Shown piece after piece: positions 8,984 to 17,347 of a stretch of 64,000 nt of DNA. The notes beneath the pieces were generated by a model that was not told the origin of the DNA, did not search any database, and worked only from the letters and a program-made list of their open reading frames with translations. This DNA comes from an uncultured Clostridia bacterium (GTDB lineage Bacteria; Bacillota; Clostridia; Oscillospirales; Ruminococcaceae): assembly GCA_945829235.1 (NCBI GenBank), contig CALZUA010000008.1:54842-118841 (forward strand), written 5' to 3'. Every line of letters starts with the position of its first letter. The first letter of the stretch is position 1. A program made the translations under genes and the position numbers.

Positions 8984-9213
8984 TAAACCCGCACTATTAT
9001 GCGGAATTTATCTCTATTGCCGACCGTGTTCACGGTAACAGCTCTCGTTCTCGCGAACCGCCGAAACCGTTGTTCGTTGCGACTTATCCGATATACAAGC
9101 GCTTCGGGTTTTGGTTCACCGAGCGTTGCCAAGTCGCGCGTAAATCGCACTATTTTGCGAAATTTATCTCTATCTCCGAACGTGTTCACGGTAACAGCAC
9201 TCGTTCTCGATAA
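8984..9213. repeat. 156-bp tandem repeat, fliG-fliH spacer (part 1)
   Basis: Two diverged copies about 75 bp long begin near 8984 and 9140, 156 bp apart. They share GCACTATT, TTTATCTCTAT and GTGTTCACGGTAACAG (9026 and 9182), followed by CTCGTTCTCG. No coding potential with a ribosome-binding site was seen on either strand. Confidence 0.88.
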
Positions 9214-9277
9214 CAGATAAAATTATCGAAAACCCGCCCGAATTGCAACAAAACCCGAGCCAAATTGCCAAAAATCT

Positions 9278-9490
9278 GCAATTTCAAGCGAAATTCGCGC
9301 CTTTTTCAACCGCCCGCCGAGTTATTCAGCGAACCGCCGAAAGTTGCTCAAACCCACCAAAATCGCGCTAAAAGCCGCCCAAATCCGCAATTTCAAGCGA
9401 AATTCGCGCCTTTTTCAACCGCCCGCCGAGTTGCCCCGCGAACCGCCGAAAGTTGCCCAAAACCGCCCGAAACTCGCTTTATGTACCGCG
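9278..9490. repeat. 109-bp tandem repeat, fliG-fliH spacer (part 2)
   Basis: Two near-identical copies of about 100 bp, starting at 9278 and 9387. Shared segments are GCAATTTCAAGCGAAATTCG, CCTTTTTCAACCGCCCGCCG and GAACCGCCGAAAGTTGC (9331 and 9440). The repeat is much better preserved than its neighbours, so it is probably younger. It is not coding. Confidence 0.92.
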
Positions 9491-9501
9491 AACCCGCTCC
9501 G

Positions 9502-10521
9502 TTAAGCGATAATCTCGTCGCCGCCGCCACGAGTAATCGTAATCGCGCCCTCTTGCTCGAGGCGTCTGATTATGCCGACAATTCTCTGCTGAGCCTCGTC
9601 AACATCGCGCATACGCACGTTGTGGAGGTACTCGATATCGGCTTGCAGGTTCTCACGCGCACGGCTGGAAATGTTCGCAAAAATGCACTCCGCAACCTCC
9701 TGAGTTGAACCCTTGATAGCAACCGCGAGGTCTTTGGAATCGACCTGCTTGACGAACTCCTGAATATCCTTCGCATCGAGCCGCACGATGTCCTCGAAAA
9801 CGAACATCTTCTGCTTGATGAGATCGGCAAGCTTCTGGTCACGCGCGGACAGCTCGTCGAAGATGTACTTTTCTGTCGCTCTATCGACATTGTTCATAAT
9901 CTCCGCGACGTAGCTTATACCGCCGACTTCCATCGAATCGGACGAAGCAAGCGTTGCGAATTTCTTCTCAAGCGAGCCTTCAATCGCCTTAACAACCTCA
10001 GGCGAAGCTCTATCCATATTTGCAATTCTCTCAACAACCTCAACGCGCTTTTCCTTCGGTAGCTCGGACAAAATCGCCGATGCCTGATCGGTTCTCGCGT
10101 AGGAAAGGATAAGCGCGATAGTCTGCGGGTGCTCGTTCTGAACGATTGCGAGCAGGTTTTTGTAGTCCGCCTTTCTCACAAAGTCGAACGACTTGGTTTC
10201 AAGCTGTTTTGTGATGCGGTTTAAGAGCGTGTCGGCAGCCTCCGCGCCAAACGCCTTTTCGAGAACACTTCTCGCGTAATCCAAACCGCCCTCGGTGACA
10301 ACCTTTTGCGTTAAACACAGCTCGTAGAACTCGTTCAGCACCTCTTCGACAACATCAATCGAGTGGTACTCCATACGGGCAAGCTCGACGGAAATTGCCT
10401 CTACATCGTCGTCGGACAGGTGTTTGTATATCGAGGACGCGGTTTCCGCACCCATTGACGCAAGTACAAGAGCAACCTTTTTCGCTGCCGGCAACTCGCC
10501 GTCCTGCTGTTTTGAAGCCAT
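9502..10521 (-). CDS. fliG: Flagellar motor switch protein FliG
   Basis: Rotor protein of the C-ring that carries the torque-generating charged ridge contacted by MotA. The 339 residues match the family. The N-terminal domain begins KKVALVLASMGAETASSIYK; the middle domain has the HPQTIALILSYA motif (about 125-137); the C-terminal domain has the conserved charge ridge (DDIV-type FEDIVRLDAKDIQEFVKQVD, about 250-270). It starts 21 bp after fliF with GGGAG as ribosome-binding site and is followed by about 540 bp of repeat spacer before fliH. Confidence 0.97.
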   Translation of the reverse strand: MASKQQDGELPAAKKVALVLASMGAETASSIYKHLSDDDVEAISVELARMEYHSIDVVEEVLNEFYELCLTQKVVTEGGLDYARSVLEKAFGAEAADTLLNRITKQLETKSFDFVRKADYKNLLAIVQNEHPQTIALILSYARTDQASAILSELPKEKRVEVVERIANMDRASPEVVKAIEGSLEKKFATLASSDSMEVGGISYVAEIMNNVDRATEKYIFDELSARDQKLADLIKQKMFVFEDIVRLDAKDIQEFVKQVDSKDLAVAIKGSTQEVAECIFANISSRARENLQADIEYLHNVRMRDVDEAQQRIVGIIRRLEQEGAITITRGGGDEIIA

Positions 10522-10542
10522 AAAATCACTCCCAAATCAAAA

Positions 10543-12216
10543 TTACTGGTTCTCGTCGCGAAGCAAATTCTTGATAATCGAAGCGACGATTTCGGGATTT
10601 GTGTTGGCAAATTCCGCGATTTCGCGCTTGAGGATTGTCTCGCGGGAATCCTTGCCCGCTTCCTCGGTAAGGCTTGCGATGTTGAAGTCAACCTCCTGCG
10701 GTGCATCTCCGACACTCGCGCCCGGTCCCGAGTAGCTGCTCTCGGCAGCGGCAGCCTGCGCTGCGGCAAGCGCCTGTTCCTGTCTGCGGCGGATTTTGCG
10801 CTTGCGGCTCTTGCTGACGAAGAGCGACGCAATCAGCAGCAGCACGAGCAGCACGCCAAGTCCGATTACAACGAACAGCAGCGTATTTCTGAACGAATCC
10901 ACGGGACGCGTGTAAATTCCAAGACCGCTTCCGTCGCCTACGGTTGTACCATTATTAGTGGTGAGGGCGAACGCCTCGTTGTGAACGGCAACGTTTTCGA
11001 TATCCGTTCCGGCAGCCGCGGCAACCCACCCGCGGATTTGCTCGCGTTCACCTTCGGTAAGGTTGGTGCGGTTGATGGCAACGCCAACCGTGAGCTTGTC
11101 GATGCTGTAGCCGTCCTTCTCGATTGTCGTCTTTATGTTCGTGACATCGTACTGTGTTTCGTCTCTTCGATAATAATACTTTTCACCGTCAACCAATCCT
11201 TCGATAGTCGGATAATCGGGCGACAAATCCGCATTCGGTCCTGTTCCGATAACATTGCCCGAGGTATCGAGCTGGTCGGAGGCGATGATATGCTGTTCGT
11301 GGTCGAGAACACCCGTGTTTGAACCCTCAATCGGCACATACTCGGTTGACTCAACCTTTTTCGCGTCATAATTGAGGATAGCCGAAACGTTCACCGTGTA
11401 GTTCTTCTCGCCGTAAACGGTGGCTAAAGAGTCGCGAAGTTGGCTTGTGATAGCGTTCTGCATTTCGAGCACGAACTGCTGACGTTTACGCGCAACGGAA
11501 ACACCCGAAGCGTCCTTCTGACCGTTTTGCTCCTCTTCCTCGGAAATCCACATATACGAGCGTCCGAGCGTGTCGGTGACGGAGATATTGTCGATTGTGA
11601 GGTTCTCCACACTCGTTTCAACAAGCCTGAAAATACCTCTTACCTCGGCGTTTGTAAGATCCTTGTCGCTACGGAGCTTGAGCAAAACCGAGCAACGCGG
11701 CACCTCTTTGGTTTCGGTGATAACATAATCGCGCGTTTTCGGGATATCGAGCGTAACGGTTGCCGAAGCTACCGGCTCGAGCAGACGAAGCGTAGCGGCA
11801 ATGTTGGTTTCACGCTGCTGGCGCTGAACCTCGCGCTTGTCGGTATCGGTTGACCACAAGTCAACGCCGTCGTTCCAGATATCGTAGTTTTTCGCGTTTT
11901 TCGGGTAACCCTGAACCGAGAGCTGCATACGCAGGCTGTCGATATTTTCCGTGGGAACAACGATATCGCCGTTGTCGCGGAGGGTTACATCGGTAACGCC
12001 GAGCGAGTTTATCGCGGTTACGATTTCGCCCGCCTCGGTTGTGGAAAGCCCCGAAAACAGGACGCCTCTGTCCTTGTGGTTGAGGAGAACCGCCAAAACA
12101 ATGATTATAGCGATAATCGCAATCGGAATTGCGATAATCATAATCTTAATCGCCTTTGAAAATCCCGTCCACTTTTCTTTTACCTTGACGGTAATCTTTT
12201 TGACTTTTTCGTTCAT
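10543..12216 (-). CDS. fliF: Flagellar MS-ring protein FliF
   Basis: Forms the membrane MS ring, the base on which the rotor and export gate assemble. The 557 residues contain an N-terminal transmembrane helix at about 25-46 (IMIIAIPIAIIAIIIVLAVL), two ring-building motif domains with the SEVQRQQR-like DKREVQRQQRETNIAATLRL segment, and a second transmembrane helix at about 445-465. The cytoplasmic C-terminus ends EIVASIIKNLLRDEN, the FliG-binding part. The start follows CAGAGG and the gene lies 21 bp upstream of fliG. Confidence 0.97.
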   Translation of the reverse strand: MNEKVKKITVKVKEKWTGFSKAIKIMIIAIPIAIIAIIIVLAVLLNHKDRGVLFSGLSTTEAGEIVTAINSLGVTDVTLRDNGDIVVPTENIDSLRMQLSVQGYPKNAKNYDIWNDGVDLWSTDTDKREVQRQQRETNIAATLRLLEPVASATVTLDIPKTRDYVITETKEVPRCSVLLKLRSDKDLTNAEVRGIFRLVETSVENLTIDNISVTDTLGRSYMWISEEEEQNGQKDASGVSVARKRQQFVLEMQNAITSQLRDSLATVYGEKNYTVNVSAILNYDAKKVESTEYVPIEGSNTGVLDHEQHIIASDQLDTSGNVIGTGPNADLSPDYPTIEGLVDGEKYYYRRDETQYDVTNIKTTIEKDGYSIDKLTVGVAINRTNLTEGEREQIRGWVAAAAGTDIENVAVHNEAFALTTNNGTTVGDGSGLGIYTRPVDSFRNTLLFVVIGLGVLLVLLLIASLFVSKSRKRKIRRRQEQALAAAQAAAAESSYSGPGASVGDAPQEVDFNIASLTEEAGKDSRETILKREIAEFANTNPEIVASIIKNLLRDENQ

Positions 12217-12336
12217 CTATAAACCTCTGGGAATTTTAAAAATAAGAGAAAAGCGTGGAAGCGCCCGCGCAGCCGTTGTTCACCGACAACCGTTCCCGTT
12301 CACCGAAAACGCTGTCCGACAGCTACGCCCGCCGCC

Positions 12337-12681
12337 TTAAATCTGCATATTTATAATAGAGTTGTAAGCGCTGATAACCTCGTTCTTGACGGTCACGAGC
12401 ACGTCAACTGCGGTATTTGCCTTTTCGATATTCGCCTGCATTTCGGCGATATTGTCGATATTTCCGAGCATCAGGTCGATAGCGTCCTTGTCCACCTGCT
12501 CGTTGGTCTCGATAACGTTGGTGACAAGCCCTCTGAAGATGTCGAGGAAAGACGCGTTCTCGGTGTCCACAACAGGCACGTTCGTAGCGCCGATGGGGAG
12601 CATTTTGTCCATTCTGTCCATCGGCTGAAGGTCCTCGAGGGGGTTAAGCCCGAAAAGCGGGCTGATTGAATAAAGTGACAT
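12337..12681 (-). CDS. fliE: Flagellar hook-basal body complex protein FliE
   Basis: Adaptor between the MS ring and the rod. The 114-residue protein has the FliE C-terminal core (about 40-110), with NVIETNEQVDKDAIDLMLGN followed by ANIEKANTAVDVLVTVKNEV and a terminal NMQI; the family ends typically in YNEIMRMQI-like sequence. It follows flgC by 29 bp. A 120-bp spacer downstream contains the doubled word CCGTTGTTCACCGACAACCG/TTCACCGAAAAC, related to the larger spacer repeats. Confidence 0.92.
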   Translation of the reverse strand: MSLYSISPLFGLNPLEDLQPMDRMDKMLPIGATNVPVVDTENASFLDIFRGLVTNVIETNEQVDKDAIDLMLGNIDNIAEMQANIEKANTAVDVLVTVKNEVISAYNSIINMQI

Positions 12682-12710
12682 TTTATGTACCTCTTAACAA
12701 AATTCGTTCA

Positions 12711-13175
12711 TCAGCCCTTGCCGATGTTAAGCGCTGCGGAAGTCATCGATTTCATCAGGTCGAAGATTTCCCTGTTTGCGTTGAAGCTATTTGTCGCGGC
12801 AATAGCGTCAGCCTGCTCCACAACAACGTTTACGTTCGATTCATAAACATAGCCGAACTCGTCCGCAAGTGGGTTATCGGGGCTGTAAACGGGCGTGGGG
12901 GGCGTGGGGTCATCGACAACCTGCGTTGCCTCAACGCCCTTGAGCTGAACATAATTGAACCTGTGCAAATCCAGCTCGCCGCTCTGCAGGTTGAGCCGCA
13001 GGCACTTCTTGAAGCTCCTGTCCTCCGCGAAAACGGTCATTTTGCGCTTGTAAACGTCCTCGGGACGAGTCGCGTAGTCATCGGCATTTGCGATATTCTG
13101 CGAGATAATGTCAAACCTGAACCTCTGCGCGGTCATACCCGAAAGCGGGATATTAAGCGAAGATAAAAAAGCCAT
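12711..13175 (-). CDS. flgC: Flagellar basal-body rod protein FlgC
   Basis: Proximal rod subunit. The 154 residues begin with the rod/hook N-terminal motif (NIPLSGMTAQRFRFDIISQN, then IANAD) and end with the matching C-terminal helix (NSFNANREIFDLMKSMTSAA). A middle stretch contains PTPPTPVYSPDNPLADEFGY, typical of FlgC where the segment before the C-helix is proline-rich. It starts 10 bp after flgB and is translated from an AGGAG site. Confidence 0.95.
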   Translation of the reverse strand: MAFLSSLNIPLSGMTAQRFRFDIISQNIANADDYATRPEDVYKRKMTVFAEDRSFKKCLRLNLQSGELDLHRFNYVQLKGVEATQVVDDPTPPTPVYSPDNPLADEFGYVYESNVNVVVEQADAIAATNSFNANREIFDLMKSMTSAALNIGKG

Positions 13176-13185
13176 AATCTACTCC

Positions 13186-13551
13186 TTACTTGGTCACGAT
13201 AGCGCTTCTGATGCGCGTGAAGTTGCCGTTCATCTGGTTGATGAGCGCGTCCAGCCAGTACGCGGTCCTTGCCGCCTCGGCGCTCTGCACGTCCATATCG
13301 ACGTTGTTTCCGTCAGCTTGGTCATCGGTGTAGGTGTCGATGATGAGGCGCTCCTGAATGTTGAGTTCCTTCTTTATAGAGCCGTCAGCGCGGATTTTGT
13401 CCTTTAAAATCCCGCCGAAGTCAAGATACTTGCAGTTATAGCCCGGGGTATCCTGATTGGTGATATTCTGTGCAATAATTTGCTGCTTTGTCCACATAAC
13501 GCTCATTCCTTGTTCGATTATGCGGAAAGCCGTGGTGTCGAATAAAGCCAT
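13186..13551 (-). CDS. flgB: Flagellar basal-body rod protein FlgB
   Basis: Proximal rod subunit and first gene of the flagellar operon. The 121 residues include MWTKQQIIAQNITNQDTPGY (about 19-38), the conserved rod-protein N-terminal motif, and a C-terminal helix (RTAYWLDALINQMNGNFTRI). The gene starts 80 bp downstream of a strong sigma-A promoter and has an AGAGG ribosome-binding site. Confidence 0.95.
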   Translation of the reverse strand: MALFDTTAFRIIEQGMSVMWTKQQIIAQNITNQDTPGYNCKYLDFGGILKDKIRADGSIKKELNIQERLIIDTYTDDQADGNNVDMDVQSAEAARTAYWLDALINQMNGNFTRIRSAIVTK

Positions 13552-13630
13552 AAGAACCTCTTTTCTACATATTTATAATATAGGTTGTTTTTGGGCGCAA
13601 TTTCCCCTATACCCATAGATATCCATAATC

Positions 13631-13659
13631 ATTATACAACATTTCACAAAGGATTTCAA
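13631..13659 (-). promoter_or_regulatory. Sigma-A promoter of the flagellar operon
   Basis: On the minus strand, TTGAAA (13659-13654) and TATAAT (13636-13631) are separated by exactly 17 bp. The flgB start is about 80 bp downstream. No sigma-28-type box was found on this strand. Confidence 0.85.
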
Positions 13660-13856
13660 CTGTTTTTTTACGTCTTTTGCGCACCTTTGGAAATATTTAA
13701 CAAAAATTAAAGAAAAAATTGTCTTAAATGGACAAATTATGGCAAAAAGGAGAATGTTTTTAGCTATTTTGCAAAATTATTTTGCCGATATCTAGAAATT
13801 TTTCTCGATTTTGCACAAATCAGCAAAAATTGCAAAGAAAAATTTTTAAAACTTAC

Positions 13857-13885
13857 TTGACAAATCGGATTTAACGTGATAAAAT
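13857..13885 (+). promoter_or_regulatory. Promoter of the trp operon leader
   Basis: A consensus TTGACA at 13857-13862 and TAAAAT at 13880-13885 are separated by 17 bp. It lies directly upstream of the T-box leader and is divergent from the flagellar promoter about 200 bp away. Confidence 0.85.
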
Positions 13886-13892
13886 GGAAAAG

Positions 13893-14256
13893 TAAATCGA
13901 ATATGCCTTATAAACCTATGAGGTGGAGATAACGTTGCTTGTGCACTCCCAGAGAGCGGTCGATGCTGTGAATACCGCAGAACGCAGGGCTTCCAAATGG
14001 ACCACCGAGGGCGAGGGGGAAATCGGCGAACGGGTGCGCGGGTTCGGAAACGAACGGGCTTGCAGTGCGGGATTACGCATTTTGTCCGCGCAATAACCGA
14101 AAGTATCCCAAGACGCAGGCGGGCGTTAACCGCAAGGGTATGTTAGTACCCGCAGAGTGCGCCGAAAGAGCGATTTTTCGGTGAAGTAAGGTGGCAACAC
14201 GGAGTTAAACCGTCCTTATGGCAGAATTGTGTGATTCTGTCGGGGACGGATTTTTT
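13893..14256 (+). ncRNA. T-box riboswitch, tryptophan-type (trp operon leader)
   Basis: The leader binds uncharged tRNA-Trp to switch between antitermination and termination. The T-box core AAGGTGGCAACACGG is at 14188-14202. Its UGGC (14192-14195) would pair with GCCA, matching the G discriminator of tRNA-Trp. The stem I part includes CCAGAGAGCGG and GCTGTGAATACC. TGG at 13998-14000, in the context CCAAATGGACC, is the candidate specifier codon. The transcript ends in a terminator just before trpE. Class assignment is secure; the exact specifier is inferred. Confidence 0.9.
14210..14256 (+). terminator. Attenuator terminator of the trp T-box
   Basis: CCGTCC pairs with GGGACGG, with an inner stem around CAGAAT/ATTCTG, followed by TTTTTT at 14251-14256. 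The 5' side of this stem lies next to the T-box sequence, as expected for alternative antiterminator pairing. Confidence 0.85.
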
Positions 14257-14274
14257 GTTTTCGGGAGGTTTATT

Positions 14275-15741
14275 ATGGAAAAGATTTACCCGTCGCTCGA
14301 AGAAGCGAAAAAGTTCGTGGATTACACGGTTGTTCCCGTAAAGCGCGAGCTTTTCGCGGACATCAGAACGCCTGTCGAGGCGCTGAAAATTCTCAAAAAC
14401 GCAAGCTCGCACGTTTTCATTCTCGAGAGCGTTGAAAATCAGGAAAAGTGGGGACGCTACACGTTTCTCGGCTATGACCCGAAGCTTGAAATCACCTGCC
14501 TTGATGGTGTGATGAACATAAAAAATATCGCAACAGGCGAAACCGACAGCTTCACGGAGAAAAACCCCGCAGTGCGCATAAAATCCCTGCTCGACGAGTA
14601 CCGCGCGCCGCGTATGGAGGGCTTCCCGAGCTTTACGGGCGGGCTGGTCGGCTATTTCGGCTACGATTATATAAAGTACGCCGAGCCTTGCCTCAAGCTC
14701 GATGCCGAGGACGAGGAAAACTTCCGCGATGTTGATTTGATGCTGTTCGACAAGGTTGTCGCGTTCGATAATATCAAGCAGAAAATTATACTGATTGTAA
14801 ACATCAAAACCGCAAATATTGACGCGGAGTATAAACGCGCAGAAAAAGAGCTTGACCAAATGGAAGAGCTTATCCGTTTCGGAGAACCCGCTCCCGATGT
14901 TGACTCAAAGCTGCTCGGCGAGTTCAAGCCGCTCTTCGACAAGGCGCGTTACTGCGAGATGGTCGAAAAGGCGAAGCGGTACATCTACGATGGCGACATC
15001 TTTCAGGTTGTACTGTCAAACCGCCTTGACGCGGAGTTTACCGGCAGTCTGCTCGGTGCGTACCGCGTTCTCAGAACCACAAATCCCTCGCCTTATATGT
15101 TCTATTTTTCAAGCTCGGATATGGAGGTTGCCGGCGCTTCGCCCGAAACGCTCGTGAAGCTCGAAAACGGCGTTCTCCACACGTTTCCGCTTGCGGGAAC
15201 TCGTCCGCGCGGCAAAACCGATGAGGACGACAAACGGCTTGAAAAGGAGCTTCTCGCCGATGAAAAGGAGCTTTCGGAGCACAATATGCTCGTTGACCTC
15301 GGGCGGAATGATTTGGGAAAAATCTCGGAATTCGGCACGGTTGAGGTTGAAAAATATATGTCAATCGAGCGGTATTCGCACGTTATGCACATCGGTTCAA
15401 CGGTTCGCAGTGAAATCCGCAAGGACTTCTCCGCGATTGACGCAGTGAACGCGGTTCTCCCTGCGGGAACGCTCTCCGGTGCACCGAAAATCCGCGCCTG
15501 TGAGATTATAAACGAGCTCGAAAACAACAAGCGCGGAATTTACGGCGGCGCGGTCGGTTACATCGATTTTCGCGGAAATCTCGACACGGCAATTGCTATT
15601 CGCTTGTGTTTCAAGAAGAACGGACGCGTGTTCGTGAGAAGCGGTGCGGGGATTGTCGCGGACTCCGTTCCCGAGAAGGAATTTCAGGAGTGCATAAACA
15701 AGGCGAAAGCGGTTGTCGAAGCGCTTAAAACTGAGATTTGA
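14275..15741 (+). CDS. trpE: Anthranilate synthase component I
   Basis: Converts chorismate and ammonia to anthranilate, the first step of tryptophan synthesis, in complex with TrpG. The 488 residues carry the N-terminal regulatory part (SLEEAKKFVDYTVVPVKREL) and the chorismate-binding domain, with FPLAGTRPRGKTDEDDKRLE, LLVDLGRNDLGK-type sequence (MLVDLGRNDLGKISEFGTV) and LPAGTLSGAPKIRACEII. The ATG at 14275 is used because GGGAGG precedes it; an upstream in-frame ATG lies inside the terminator. It is the first gene after the T-box. Confidence 0.96.
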   Translation: MEKIYPSLEEAKKFVDYTVVPVKRELFADIRTPVEALKILKNASSHVFILESVENQEKWGRYTFLGYDPKLEITCLDGVMNIKNIATGETDSFTEKNPAVRIKSLLDEYRAPRMEGFPSFTGGLVGYFGYDYIKYAEPCLKLDAEDEENFRDVDLMLFDKVVAFDNIKQKIILIVNIKTANIDAEYKRAEKELDQMEELIRFGEPAPDVDSKLLGEFKPLFDKARYCEMVEKAKRYIYDGDIFQVVLSNRLDAEFTGSLLGAYRVLRTTNPSPYMFYFSSSDMEVAGASPETLVKLENGVLHTFPLAGTRPRGKTDEDDKRLEKELLADEKELSEHNMLVDLGRNDLGKISEFGTVEVEKYMSIERYSHVMHIGSTVRSEIRKDFSAIDAVNAVLPAGTLSGAPKIRACEIINELENNKRGIYGGAVGYIDFRGNLDTAIAIRLCFKKNGRVFVRSGAGIVADSVPEKEFQECINKAKAVVEALKTEI

Positions 15742-15754
15742 AAGTGGTGATAAT

Positions 15755-16327
15755 ATGATTTTACTTGTGGACAATTACGACAGCTTTTCCTATAATCTTT
15801 ATCAGCTTGTGGGCAAGCTTAACCCCGATATAAAAGTTATCCGAAACGACGAGCTGACCGTCGAGCAAATAATCGCGCTCGCTCCGTCACATATTATAAT
15901 CAGCCCCGGCCCCGGCAAGCCCTCGGACGCGGGTGTTTGCGAGGAGCTTGTAGTGAAAGCGGCGGGGAAAGTGCCGATACTCGGCGTTTGCCTTGGGCAT
16001 CAGGCAATCTGCGAGGCTTTCGGCGCGAAGATAATTCACGCGAAACAGCTTATGCACGGCAAAAAATCCGTGATAACCGCCGACAAAAACTGCGCGCTGT
16101 TCAAGGGCATTGACGGGGAATTTGAGGTCGCGCGCTATCACTCGCTTGCCGCCGATGAAAACGGTTTTCCTGAGTGCCTGAAAATCGCGGCGAAAACTGC
16201 GGACGGCGAGATTATGGCGGTTCGGCACGAAAAGTACCCTGTTTACGGCGTGCAGTTTCACCCCGAGAGTATTCTCACGCAACACGGCGAGGTTATGCTG
16301 AACAACTTTTTAAGCGAGGCTGTTTAA
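15755..16327 (+). CDS. trpG: Anthranilate synthase component II (glutamine amidotransferase)
   Basis: Class I amidotransferase supplying ammonia to TrpE. The 190 residues begin MILLVDNYDSFSYNL; the nucleophile Cys79 is in GVCLGHQAICEAFG, and the His-Glu pair in VQFHPESILTQHG. The start at 15755 lies 13 bp after the trpE stop, with GTGGTGA as weak ribosome-binding site. The 3' end (CACGGCGAGGTTATGCTGAA to stop) is duplicated twice in the spacer that follows, where trpD would normally be. Confidence 0.96.
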   Translation: MILLVDNYDSFSYNLYQLVGKLNPDIKVIRNDELTVEQIIALAPSHIIISPGPGKPSDAGVCEELVVKAAGKVPILGVCLGHQAICEAFGAKIIHAKQLMHGKKSVITADKNCALFKGIDGEFEVARYHSLAADENGFPECLKIAAKTADGEIMAVRHEKYPVYGVQFHPESILTQHGEVMLNNFLSEAV

Positions 16328-16560
16328 ACCGCGCCGTAAAGCGGATTCGCGGGAGAAATCAACCGCAAATGCCGCGCGGTTTTGTGCGAAATTATTTTGA
16401 CGAAGCACGGCGAGGTTATGCTGAAAAACTTTTTGAGCGAGGTTGTTTAAATTGCACGAAACGCGTGTTCACGGGCGAAAAGCGCCCCGCCAACAAGCGC
16501 GATTTTAACCCAAAATTCTCCCGTGGTGAGCTAATTTCAAACAACTTTTAAGCGAGGTTA
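16281..16560 (+). repeat. Echoes of the trpG 3' end in the trpG-trpC spacer
   Basis: The trpG terminus recurs 123 bp downstream: GGTTATGCTG at 16291 and 16414, each followed by AAMAACTTTTTRAGCGAGG and a TAA. A third, shorter copy (ACAACTTTTAAGCGAGGTTA) ends at 16560. That last copy provides AAGCGAGG directly in front of the trpC ATG. No trpD remnant was recognised in the 234-bp spacer. Confidence 0.85.
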
Positions 16561-16561
16561 T

Positions 16562-17347
16562 ATGATGAATATTTTAGATGAAATTGCGAAAAAAACGCGC
16601 GAGCGGATTGCCGAAAAGGCGAAAGAAATCCCGCTTTCCGAGGTGCGCGAGGCGGCAGAAAAGTTGCCGATAACGAGCGATTTTGCCTTTAAGAAAGCGC
16701 TTTCGGGCGAGGACATAGCGTTTATCTGCGAGGTGAAACGCGCTTCTCCCTCAAAGGGAATTATCGCGGAAAATTTCCCGTATTTGCAGATTGCGCGCGA
16801 CTACGAAGCGGCGGGCGCGGCGGCGATTTCCTGCTTAACCGAGCCGTTTTGGTTCAAGGGGAGCGACGCGATTTTGCGGGAAATTACAAGCGAGGTGAAA
16901 ATCCCCGTTTTGCGCAAGGATTTCACGATTTCCGATTATATGATATACGAAGCGAAAATTCTCGGCGCATCGGCGGTGCTTTTGATATCGTCGATTTTGT
17001 CCGAGAAACAGCTCTCCGAGTATCTCGCGCTTGCGCACTCGCTCGGGCTTTCGGCACTTGTGGAATGCCGTGATGAAGCGGAAACCGAGGTTGCCGTAAA
17101 AATCGGGGCGCAGATTATCGGCGTGAACAACCGCGATTTGCGGAATTTCTCGGTTGACTTCACCAAGAGCGGAAAGCTCCGTGAGCTCGTCCCGAGCGAC
17201 AGAATTTTCGTGTCGGAAAGCGGCGTAAAAACAGCCGAGGACGTGGCGGCTCTCCGCAAGGTCAACGCAAACGCCGCGCTTATCGGAGAAACGCTGATGC
17301 GCGCCGAGGACAAAACCGCGAAACTGCGCGAATTGAGGGGATTTTGA
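16562..17347 (+). CDS. trpC: Indole-3-glycerol phosphate synthase
   Basis: Ring closure step of tryptophan synthesis (CdRP to indole-3-glycerol phosphate), TIM barrel. The 261-residue protein carries the signature FICEVKRASPSKGIIAENF (about 57-75), VLRKDFTISDYMIYEAK, IIGVNNRDLRNFSVD and FVSESGVKTAEDV. The start ATG(ATG) at 16562 is preceded by AAGCGAGG, itself part of a repeated trpG end. Its TGA overlaps the trpF ATG by one base (TGATG). Confidence 0.96.
   Translation: MMNILDEIAKKTRERIAEKAKEIPLSEVREAAEKLPITSDFAFKKALSGEDIAFICEVKRASPSKGIIAENFPYLQIARDYEAAGAAAISCLTEPFWFKGSDAILREITSEVKIPVLRKDFTISDYMIYEAKILGASAVLLISSILSEKQLSEYLALAHSLGLSALVECRDEAETEVAVKIGAQIIGVNNRDLRNFSVDFTKSGKLRELVPSDRIFVSESGVKTAEDVAALRKVNANAALIGETLMRAEDKTAKLRELRGF

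Noticed and set aside
13785..13795. GCCGATAT, a sigma-28-like -10 box on the plus strand
   Set aside because: No TAAA-type -35 at the right distance and it faces away from the flagellar genes; the trp promoter lies downstream.
16328..16560. A trpD pseudogene between trpG and trpC
   Set aside because: No stretch resembles TrpD motifs; the spacer is explained by echoes of the trpG end.
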